Positions 51,058 through 60,000 of a DNA stretch of 60,000 nt are shown here, in pieces. Where the stretch lies: positions 11,038,001 to 11,098,000 of the forward strand of contig NC_088316.1 of the NCBI RefSeq assembly GCF_910592395.1, read 5' to 3'. This DNA comes from Lineus longissimus. Taxonomy: Eukaryota; Nemertea; Pilidiophora; Heteronemertea; Lineidae. A model generated the notes under the pieces. That model was given only the letters and a program-made list of their open reading frames with translations. It ran no database searches and was not told the DNA's origin. The translations under genes and the position numbers were made by a program. Numbering within the stretch: the first letter of the stretch is position 1; each line of letters starts with the position of its first letter.

Positions 51058-54000
51058 TCATACCTCATTAGTATGTGAGCCAATCACGTCGCGTCATTCA
51101 CGACAACGTGCCATGCGATAATTTTGACTATTCCACGGCATTATTCCACGGCTGACGTCATCGATGACGCGATATTGCAAATGGCGGCCATTAAGATTTC
51201 GACGAAATCGGCGATAAAAAACAGCATATTTACGGCATTTTAAGTCAGGAAGTTGCACAGTGATACTGTCAGGGTCTTGAATTACACCCACAAAGTAGGT
51301 AGGTTGCATTGGGTGGGACTGTTACATCCACGAACAGAAAGTACAAGGCATTCAAGTTGGGCCTGGACTCGCTTCAAACAAACATCGTCTGCTAATGTAA
51401 ACACACACTGTCTACAGTACATAATGTACACGTCTTGGCTCCATACATGATTTGCGTATCCGCCGATTAACAAGCATGGCGTAAATGTCCCCCGTCGCCA
51501 TATGGGCATGGGTACTCAATGACACTGTCGAAAATGTGTTACCAGAATCTCTTGTTCTTGAAATCATAGAGCACAATGCGATTTTCATGATTTTCAGAAA
51601 GCGCCCCCTATGGGCTAGAAAAATGGTTGAAACTAAAAACTCACGTGATATACTGTGTACCTTTGTTAGCTTATTCTACCATAAAAATTTGGTAAAGATC
51701 GGATGAATATTAAGCGAGTTCTAACACTTTATGTGTTTTTGGTTTTGGCCCCCTGGTGGCCAAGTCGAGAATCAAACTCGGCCGATTTTACATCGCGACA
51801 CACCTTTGGCCTGTCCTCTATCAGCACACCAAATTTCAAGCCAAAATATTTTGTCGTTCAGAAGTTACAGAGCGGAAGGGGATTTTCATGATTTTCAGAA
51901 AGCGCCCCCTATGGGCCAGAAAATGGCTGAAACTAAAAACTCGGGTGATATATCGTGTACCTTTGCTAGCTTAGTCTACCATAAAAATTTGGTAAAGATC
52001 GGATGAATATTAAGCGAGTTCTAACACTTTATGTGTTTTTGGTTTTGGCCCCCTGGTGGCCAAGTCGAGAATCAAACTCGGCCGATTTTACATCGCGACA
52101 CACCTTTGGCCCGCCTTCTATCAGCACACCAAATTTCAATCCAAAATATTGTGTCGTTCAGAAGTTACAGAGCGGAAGGGAACACTAGCGGCGAGCGGCG
52201 AGCACCGAGCGGCGAGCGGCGAGCGGCGAGCGGCACTGCAGACGGACGGGTGCGACACACCTTTGGCCCGCCCTCTATCAGCACACCAAATTTCGAACAC
52301 AAATATTTTGTCGTTCAGAAGTTACAGAGCGGAAGGGGATTTTCATGATTTTCAGAAAGCGCCCCCTATGGGCTAGAAAAATGGTTGAAACTAAAAACTC
52401 ACGTGATATACTGTGTACCTTTGTTAGCTTATTCTACCATAAAAATTTGGTAAAGATCGGATGAATATTAAGCGAGTTGTAACACTTTATGTGTTTTTGG
52501 TTTTGGCCCCCTGGTGGCCAAGTCGAGAATCAAACTCGGCCAATTTTACATCGCGACACACCTTTGGCCCGCCCTCTATCAGCACACCAAATTTCAATCC
52601 AAAATATTGTGTCGTTCAGAAGTTACAGAGCGGAAGGGAACACTAGCGGCGAGCGGCGAGCACCGAGCGGCGAGCGGCGAGCGGCGAGCGGCACTGCAGA
52701 CGGACGGGCGCGACACACCTTTGGCCCGCCCTCTATAAGCACACCAAATTTCGAACACAAATATTTTGTCGTTCAGAAGTTACAGAGCGGAAGGGGATTT
52801 TCATGATTTTCAGAAAGCGCCCCCTATGGGCTAGAAAAATGGTTGAAACTAAAAACTCACGTGATATACTGTGTACCTTTGTTAGCTTATTCTACCATAA
52901 AAATTTGGTAAAGATCGGATGAATATTAAGCGAGTTCTAACACTTTATGTGTTTTTGGTTTTGGCCCCCTGGTGGCCAAGTCGAGAATCAAACTCGGCCG
53001 ATTTTACATCGCGACACACCTTTGGCCTGTCCTCTATCAGCACACCAAATTTCAAGCCAAAATATTTTGTCGTTCAGAAGTTACAGAGCGGAAGGGGATT
53101 TTCATGATTTTCAGAAAGCGCCCCCTATGGGCCAGAAAATGGCTGAAACTAAAAACTCGGGTGATATATCGTGTACCTTTGCTAGCTTAGTCTACCATAA
53201 AAATTTGGTAAAGATCGGATGAATATTAAGCGAGTTCTAACACTTTATGTGTTTTTGGTTTTGGCCCCCTGGTGGCCAAGTCGAGAATCAAACTCGGCCG
53301 ATTTTACATCGCGACACACCTTTGGCCCGCCCTCTATCAGCACACCAAATTTCAATCCAAAATATTGTGTCGTTCAGAAGTTACAGAGCGGAAGGGAACA
53401 CTAGCGGCGAGCGGCGAGCACCGAGCGGCGAGCGGCGAGCGGCGAGCGGCACTGCAGACGGACGGGCGCGACACACCTTTGGCCCGCCCTCTATCAGCAC
53501 ACCAAATTTCGAACACAAATATTTTGTCGTTCAGAAGTTACAGAGCGGAAGGGGATTTTCATGATTTTCAGAAAGCGCCCCCTATGGGCTAGAAAATGGT
53601 TGAAACTAAAAACTCACGTGATATACTGTGTACCTTTGTTAGCTTATTCTACCATAATAATTTGGTAAAGATCGGATGAATATTAAGCGAGTTCTAACAC
53701 TTTATGTGTTTTTGGTTTTGGCCCCCTGGTGGCCAAGTCGAGAATCAAACTCGGCCGATTTTACATCGCGACACACCTTTGGCCCGCCCTCTATCAGCAC
53801 ACCAAATTTCAATCCAAAATATTGTGTCGTTCAGAAGTTACAGAGCGGAAGGGAACACTAGCGGCGAGCGGCGAGCACCGAGCGGCGAGCGGCGAGCGGC
53901 GAGCGGCACTGCAGACGGACGGGCGCGACACACCTTTGGCCCGCCCTCTATCAGCACACCAAATTTCGAACACAAATATTTTGTCGTTCAGAAGTTACAG

Positions 54001-54799
54001 AGCGGAAGGGGATTTTCATGATTTTCAGAAAGCGCCCCCTATGGGCTAGAAAAATGGTTGAAACTAAAAACTCACGTGATATACTGTGTACCTTTGTTAG
54101 CTTATTCTACCATAAAAATTTGGTAAAGATCGGATGAATATTAAGCGAGTTCTAACACTTTATGTGTTTTTGGTTTTGGCCCCCTGGTGGCCAAGTCGAG
54201 AATCAAACTCGGCCGATTTTACATCGCGACACACCTTTGGCCTGTCTTCTATCAGCACACCAAATTTCAAGCCAAAATATTTTGTCGTTCAGAAGTTACA
54301 GAGCGGAAGGGGATTTTCATGATTTTCAGAAAGCGCCCCCTATGGGCCAGAAAATGGCTGAAACTAAAAACTCGGGTGATATATCGTGTACCTTTGCTAG
54401 CTTAGTCTACCATAAAAATTTGGTAAAGATCGGATGAATATTAAGCGAGTTCTAACACTTTATGTGTTTTTGGTTTTGGCCCCCTGGTGGCCAAGTCGAG
54501 AATCAAACTCGGCCGATTTTACATCGCGACACACTTTTGGCCCGCCCTCTATCAGCACACCAAATTTCAATCCAAAATATTGTGTCGTTCAGAAGTTACA
54601 GAGCGGAAGGGAACACTAGCGGCGAGCGGCGAGCACCGAGCGGCGAGCGGCGAGCGGCACTGCAGACGGACGGGCGGTATTTCCATATCCCCCTCCGAGG
54701 GCTCCGGGGGACAAAAATCACTTTGACAGTGGTTTGGGTCGCTGTGCAAAACCTGCTGGGCCGATTTCTTCAAGGTTTGGTTTAAAGTATGAGGTATGA
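51058..54799. mobile_element. Possible TA-flanked element enclosing the higher-order satellite
   Basis: TTATCATACCTCAT at 51,055-51,068 is the inverse of ATGAGGTATGATAA at 54,788-54,801. Taking TCATACCTCAT as the end gives TA on both sides (51,056-51,057 and 54,800-54,801). These short TIRs bracket the whole satellite array and some unique DNA on each side (51,069-51,580 and 54,690-54,787). No transposase inside. The TIR is short, so chance is possible. Confidence 0.4.
51582..54680 (+). repeat. Higher-order satellite: 300-bp (A) and 458-bp (B) units in an A-B-B order
   Basis: The marker ATGAATATTAAGCGAGTT recurs at 51,703, 52,003, 52,461, 52,919, 53,219, 53,676, 54,134 and 54,434. Spacings are 300, 458, 458, 300, 457, 458 and 300, so A-B-B repeats with a period of about 1,216. 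Variant bases (GGGTGATATATCG against CGTGATATACTG) also recur with that period. B differs from A by a ~158-base segment: a GCGGCGA heptamer run plus a second copy of ~95 bases from ACACACCTTTGGCC to GAGCGGAAGGG. The last B is cut short. The repeated 60-107-codon ORFs are the unit in three frames, not genes. Confidence 0.9.
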
Positions 54800-55236
54800 T
54801 AAAATGACATGCAATATTTATATAATATTCAATGGTATTCTTCGTTGCGCAGAGAATGTGCGCAAAAGCAAACACACAGTAGAATGTTCACTGTTTAATG
54901 CGATATCGACAACAGTGAAATGCTCTACTGTTGTATAGTAGAGAGTACGTTGCTACACCGCATGCACATAGCGAAATTGAAATCCGCGACCTATTACCGG
55001 ACCTATTACGAAAATGCAGACAAGAGAAATGAAAAAATAACGCGTGAAATGCATGTGGGGCCCACGACGGCAGCCCGATACGCAAACTTCCGACAGCTTG
55101 TCGGCAGACTTCACTAGCGGGGTCCTATCGACGCTTCTATGCGGCCTCCAGAATTACCCCGCCACGGTATCGGCCGACAAGGTCCCGCTAGTGACCAGCG
55201 GGCCGTTCACTAGCGGAGTTTCTATGCGGCCGGCCC
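54690..55236. other. Right end of the inner Harbinger element; no gene
   Basis: Unique DNA after the satellite, then from about 55,085 subterminal inverted motifs (CACTAGCGGG, TTCTATGCGGCC) leading into the TIR that ends at 55,236. No coding region. Confidence 0.6.
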
Positions 55237-56004
55237 TGGTCGTTCAGTGCAGCTCCTCCGAACGGCTTCAACAGATAGGGGCGAATCGGGTAGGCTGGAT
55301 CCAGGAGTTTGACGATCCAAAGCCTCGAGCTGGTCAAGCAGCCCACTCATTCTCAGCATTGCGGCATCATGACGCCGGCCCTCTACGGGACCATACATGT
55401 TCGCAATCATCCCGTTCGGGGCGGAGACGGACTGAAACTTGTAGCAGTGCTGTCTTTTGTGGCCACTGTACATTTGCCGTTGATTTCGAATTGGCCGACA
55501 GATGGCGCGCGCAATTCCGTCAATAAACCCCAGCAGTTTTCTAGGGGGGCACCCTTGTCTCGTATTGCGTCGGCGAACTCCCGTAGCCTTGGCGGAGCCA
55601 ACCAGTCCTGGTGAAAATCATCCAGTAGATTGGGCATGCTGATCATAAATGAGATCAAGCATTCTATCAACAATGTATGACACCTCACATGGTGTCTTCC
55701 AGTGGTCGATTGAGATATCGATCAACCGATTCGGGTAGGCAAGCCGTCTCAACAGCACATGTAACGCATCTAAACAATGAACTGAAGTTCCATTTCGGCA
55801 CGTCACCATTTCTGGGATATGGAGGGCCAAGCACAACCGCTCCACATCCTGCCTGCCATCCTGTCTCGTCATCAAGGTCCTGCAGCAACACGCCGAACCG
55901 ACTTGGTTTCTCTCTTTCATCATCAAGCAAAATGATTAACATGGCATCTTCTGGCTTCGAACATCAGCCGCAATACCAAGAATTATATCGTTAACAGCAG
56001 CCAT
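55237..56004 (-). pseudogene. Outer Harbinger transposase, N-terminal two thirds (split gene)
   Basis: First ATG at 56,004 (MAAVNDIILGIAADVR), then frameshifts near 55,940 and 55,855. Recognisable parts are DVERLCLALHIPEM and LHVLLRRLAYPNRLIDI; a FIDG motif with the first catalytic Asp (about 55,530, other frame); QMYSGHKRQHCYKFQSV; APNGMIANMYGPVEGRRHDA; and LLDPAYPIRPYLLKPFGG with the second Asp (about 55,300). The frame stops at the inner element boundary (55,236/55,237). The missing C-terminal third with the catalytic Glu lies at 44,889-45,141. It is more decayed than the inner transposase, as expected for the older host copy. With the Myb/SANT gene at 43,414 it formed a normal two-gene Harbinger element. 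Confidence 0.85.
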
Positions 56005-56702
56005 TTTGGTTAATGGAACAACCTCTAAAATACAAGACCTATTGCGATTTGGTGAGCGGTATGATTGTCACCGAATCAGAGACAAGGAGTTATAGAAGAT
56101 ATGTATACGTTATACGTATACGTTCGGTTTTCTCAAGGTGATTTGAGATAAGTAAGAACGTATACGTATCTCGATAAGTGATAAGTTTAAGTATCGGTAT
56201 AAGTTGTGCATCTCAACCTCTCTACTATCATTGACACGATTCGGAACCTGATTGTCCTATATATATAGACGAACCTGGGCCATGTCCTCATGAATTGGGC
56301 CATAAATCGATGGCGTGTAATCAATCGATTTGATAATGAACAATTGACCCGGCGATTGACCAGGCATTCGATGATTGCTTGAGGCACTCTCTGACAACAT
56401 GTACTTTTAAAGTGAACTTATCCTCCATTCTGGTCGTGACCAATTTTGATGATGGACGCAGCTCATCATGTTAATGTTACGAATATTTGCTACGTCTGTC
56501 CATTACAACATTATGCATATCTAGGCCTATATTCTTGAATCAAAAGGAAGGAGTAATGTTTGGAACATTTCAAAGACACAAAGATACTTTTGATGAACAT
56601 TTAAATTGAGTGATAAGTTCCTTTTAATATCATTTCGACGCTTACAACAATATAGCCCCACACAATATAAATTGAAGTGCTCAGTCTGTTAGATTAGAAG
56701 CG
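56005..56702. other. No gene seen; outer Harbinger end and promoter side of the kinase gene
   Basis: Around 56,098-56,190 there are repeated GTATACG/CGTATAC motifs (local palindromes). The outer Harbinger right end should be near here. The last ~150 bases are the presumed promoter/5' UTR of the kinase gene; a CAATATAAATT stretch near 56,662 is TATA-like but unproven. Confidence 0.4.
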
Positions 56703-59616
56703 ATGGCTACTGACGTAGGATCACAACCACTCATCTTAGACGAATTTGTCAATGGAGAAGATCCTGAACCTGATCTGAGGAACATATTTTTGAAGATAAG
56801 ACCACAATGGACCAAAGAAAACAAAATAGAGCTAAATGTAAGTATGGCATGCCACTGGGGTGCGTACTTCACCGAGGCAGACGATGAGCTCACATTTACC
56901 TGTACGTCATGTAGGGTCGAAAAATGCCTGGAATTCCAGCCCTAACTCTTACGCAATTAAGCTTCTGCACATGGGCCCCGGCTCTGCGATGCAATGTCCG
57001 TGCGTGGAGCTGTTCTTCAGGATAGCGGTTTTTAGGATAGCCGGACTATCCCACCTTGTCTAGGTTTTTGACCGCACTTTTGCTCTTTGTTTTAACCCGT
57101 GTCGGTTCTAAAAGTAGGTTTGCGCACATCTGCACATGTCTTTCTTCATTTCAACGATGATATCCCAATTTTCTCTGTCAATTGGTGTAACATCATTTGC
57201 CAATCAGTAAGATCAAGTGAGACATCGCATAATTGTTATACATTTGACTGTCGTACATTCAGCCATGTGTCGACACCGTTAGATCTAGCTATTTCTGTTA
57301 AAATATTCCCCGATCTAGCTTTGCCGTGGTCGTGGTGGGTGGTGTCTTCATGACATGGTAGAATCGGGGAGTTTCAAGGCGGTTATCGCTCGGAACTGGT
57401 TCCAACACACTGTCCGGGCCATCCTTGCTTGACAGGTAGTATCTAGGGTCTGACGCCAACCCGCCTGGTATAAAGTTGGAGCTGATGACCTTGTCTTCTG
57501 TTAAAAACTGTCCAAATTTTGAGTCCATTGCTTGCACCATTCTGGAAAACTTCCATGCAACCGCGCCCCGTTAGGAGCGTGCAACGTTGTCAGAACTGTC
57601 GCATTAATGTTTCTTTTCCCAGCCCTGTCCTGGATCCGGCTTCATCAACATCACCCTTCTGGCAACCTACGATGGCAAAACGGCAGATGCTGTGGTGGTC
57701 CGGATCTTTCTTCAGGTCTACGAGTTCATAATGAACAGGGAACGCGAGTTAGCAGCCACGTTGCTGTTTAATGAAAGAGGGTTAACACCAAATATTTACT
57801 GCATCTTCAAAAATGGAGTCTGTATGGAGTATATTATTGGAGAGCGCTTTGATTGGAGTATGTTGGCAGAGAAACCACTAAATGATGAAAAAATTCTCAG
57901 GTAGGCTTTTATTTGCTCCCAATACTCGACTTCATAAGTACATGTTACTTGGCTGAATTCTTCAGAGGTTGTTTTTTCCAAATTCTAATTTTGAGACACA
58001 AGAAGATATTCACATTTTAATAACCATGGTTACCATTTTGTTGGTATATATTCGTTTACATCGACGTGGTGCAATGCGTTTGACATTTTCTTCTCTACCT
58101 AAAAGGACAGTGACATTTTCTTATGAAAAAGGCTATAGCTGACTGATTGTTCGACCTTTTATTAAGTTACTGCAAATCTATGCCCGAAATTGCAGACGGA
58201 AATTGTGATCAAAAGTTTTTCAATGTGCTTCCGAAAGGCAAAAATAGACAGAAGAACGAAGGTGATACCGGTACGTTATTTACAATAGTTGCAATCTATT
58301 TGCATTTGAATACGAACATATGTTGATGGACGGACACGCGTCAACATCAGCTGCTGCGCATGTGATCAGGCCTATTATGGCCGTAAAAGGTGGCAGCCAG
58401 GCCAACTGAGATTTCAGTAGCCCATGGTACGCAAATGCACGAGGAACAAAAAGGTCATTCAATCTAGGGGTAGCCACCTGCATGTACATTCTGGTCGTAA
58501 TCCATCGACCAAGCTGTAGGTGGGTGGTTGTCTCCAGAATGGTCAGTCTCCTAGCTTGCCATTGGTAACGGTTGCTTAGTGATACTAGCACCGTTTACTT
58601 GGAAGCGTACATTTGATCTGTTTTTGGTTGATCCGAGGCAAAGGAAGCGGAGTCTTCTCTTTGGGAGATCGCAGAGTGGTACTACATATTTTTCGAAGCA
58701 TTCAATCACTCAGTCTTTTCACCTCACATTTGTAGATCAGTGGCGAGGGAACTGGCAAAATACCACAGTAAAAAAACAAGTGACATTGCTAAAGAGAAAT
58801 ATGGCCACCTCTTTCCAATGGTTCCAGAGCTAAAGAAAAAAGCGGAGGAGTTGTTGAGTAATTGGCCGGAAACGCTAGGCGAAGAGGAGGCTGATGAATT
58901 GTAAGTAGGTCGTTGAGACGACGCTCCAAATGTACATGAAATCTTTTTCCATCAAGAAAGGCAGGTTTCGCAACACTTAATGTCTTGTGTACTCACACAA
59001 CTGTTACCATGGGGAAGACGCCCTTTTTCCTTGACACGTTTTACTCAGAAATTATCGTCGTTTGTCTTCGGGTGCAGCCAAAGCCGATAGAGAGAAGAGT
59101 TGAACGTGAGATCAATGTGGCACTAAGCTTAGTTTAGCAGTGCATGAAATGACAGAACATAGAATTAGTATGGGGGTCCCATTTTATTTCAGGTTCAAGG
59201 ATTAAAAACTCGTTTAGCAGTATGCGAATGACCGGATTTTGGGCTTTTGAACTTGCCCAATTTCCGTTTTTTTGGCCCTATTTGTTCCCTTTTATTGCAA
59301 CTATCCTAGGTTCCCATGCACCAATATCCTAAAATCGGCCCTTACTATTTATAATTACTGAGATAACTTACATTTTTGAGACCTAAAACACCCCCTTCAA
59401 AACCTGCCCGCTTGACACTTATCTTTACAATGATTTACAAATGTTGTTGTAACTCACTTCTTCATCTTATTAGATTTAAGACGAAATACCCAAGCAAAGC
59501 ATGGATAGAATCTGAGTGGAAAGAGATGTTAGCTATGATGGAAGGGACTGGTGTGTCACTTACTTTATGTCATCATGATGCCCATCCGTCCAATATGCTT
59601 TACGTGCCCGAAGACG
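56703..59616 (+). CDS. Ethanolamine/choline kinase-like gene, exons 1-4, 3' partial
   Basis: Four exons fit in phase: 56,703-56,837 (MATDVGSQPLILDEFVNGED, LRNIFLKIRPQW; donor GTAAGT), 57,623-57,900 (FINITLLATYDGKTADAVVV, RERELAATLLFNERGLTPNI, CIFKNGVCMEYIIGERFDW; donor GTAGGC), 58,736-58,900 (SVARELAKYHSKKTSDIA; donor GTAAGT) and 59,474-59,616 (PSKAWIESEWKEMLAMMEGT, LTLCHHDAHPSNMLY; donor GTGAGT). The order LRxxxPxW, N-lobe beta strands, KNGxCxEYIxGE, ARxLAKxH and HxDxxxxN is that of ethanolamine kinases, which phosphorylate ethanolamine as the first step of the CDP-ethanolamine pathway in the cytosol. The catalytic Asp and metal-binding Asn are present. The usual FTDGITN block reads GSGFINIT here, and CHND reads CHHD. 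Choline kinase is the alternative. The downstream DFEY-type metal motif must lie beyond the window. Introns of 785, 835 and 573 bases hold no other gene. Confidence 0.8.
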
Positions 59617-60000
59617 GTGAGTACGCAATTTCTAAGTTATCAAGGGCATTATACCAAGCTGTCGGCTGCCAAATCACGAACACCTTCCACTCAACAAATC
59701 GAATCGCACATAAAATGGAAAAATGCAATATCTGACGTTACCTATTTTGATCCCGAATGTGACCCAAGTTAGCCCTTCTTGCAGCGACCATCTTTGTGCA
59801 GATCAACGCGTTGGCAACGCTCTGCGCGGAGGCGAGGAACGGAATCATGACGTCATTGAGTTTTTTTCGATTACCCCGATACTGGTTCTATGACACTTCC
59901 AATGAGAGGTGTGAAAAGGTTCCGGCCTTGGTAAGATATGCCAGGAGTTGTGCAAGCTATAACAAATAACGTGTTTTTCTACTTATTTTAAAAGTCGAAA
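59617..60000 (+). other. Start of the next kinase intron; window edge
   Basis: Follows the GTGAGT donor at 59,617. No further kinase exon seen before the edge. A TGACGTCA palindrome lies at 59,848-59,855. Confidence 0.5.

Larger units (their letters stand above)
45142..55236. mobile_element. Inner PIF/Harbinger element, 10.1 kb, inserted into the outer Harbinger transposase
   Basis: The ends are inverted repeats: GGCCACCGCATAGAAACTCC on the left, and the reverse complement of 55,214-55,236 reads GGGCCGGCCGCATAGAAAC on the right. They are flanked by TGG on both sides (45,139-45,141 and 55,237-55,239). A 3-bp duplication is typical of PIF/Harbinger. Extra copies of the CCGCATAGAAACTCC motif occur just inside both ends (about 45,287 and 55,130-55,150), as subterminal repeats. 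It carries a transposase (plus strand) and a Myb/SANT gene (minus strand), and was later enlarged by a BEL/Pao fragment, an 81-bp tandem repeat and a satellite-bearing element. Confidence 0.85.

Noticed and set aside
51703-54785. Repeated ORFs of 60-107 codons with Trp/Pro-rich starts
   Set aside because: The same satellite unit in three frames, with no independent sign of coding.

Overview
The window is nuclear DNA from an animal. It has spliced genes with GT-AG introns, PIF/Harbinger, pogo/Tigger, BEL/Pao, gypsy-type and DIRS-type elements, a CR1/L2-type non-LTR tail, satellites and foldback elements. The mix and the frequent octamer TAGGCCTA suggest a marine invertebrate, perhaps an echinoderm or another non-vertebrate deuterostome. 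The taxon call is weak inference. I see no bacterial operon, tRNA, rRNA or CRISPR array.

Layout. (1) 1.3-13.0 kb, minus strand: one uninterrupted 11.6-kb reading frame for a giant secreted protein. It has a signal peptide, an N-terminal module, HYR/Ig-like domains, about nine CARDB-like repeats, a long RHS/YD-repeat barrel with an RHS core, a glycine-rich linker, a bacterial-looking beta module, one EGF and a possible GPI tail. It is the most notable gene here. (2) 13.9-14.7 kb: a long inverted repeat. (3) 15.2-19.05 kb: the 3' end of a non-LTR retrotransposon, split by a ~2.97-kb element with ~290-bp terminal inverted repeats (TIRs) and an apparent 9-bp target duplication (TSD). That element carries a transposase-like fragment and nine ~175-bp satellite units. 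(4) 19-24 kb: nothing recognisable. (5) 24.3-26.6 kb: a decayed gag-protease fragment. (6) 26.76-29.87 and 33.30-35.91 kb: two complete-ended pogo/Tigger elements with TA target duplications and broken transposases. (7) 36.4-40.4 kb: a decayed gypsy-type pol, split by a 1.36-kb foldback element. (8) 40.5-43.1 kb: a DIRS-type tyrosine-recombinase retrotransposon remnant, minus strand. (9) 43.4-56.0 kb: a set of nested elements. An old Harbinger element (Myb/SANT gene plus split transposase) is interrupted at 45,142-55,236 by a second Harbinger element with its own transposase and Myb/SANT gene. That second element has a BEL/Pao fragment in the intron of its Myb/SANT gene, an 81-bp tandem repeat and a higher-order satellite. 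(10) 56.7 kb to the right edge: exons 1-4 of an ethanolamine/choline-kinase gene, running out of the window.

So there are two host genes facing away from each other at the two ends, about 44 kb apart, with layered mobile DNA between. Five insertions can be shown from the sequence by matching TIRs and target duplications. Two of them also restore a broken reading frame when removed. All counts and alignments were made by eye.
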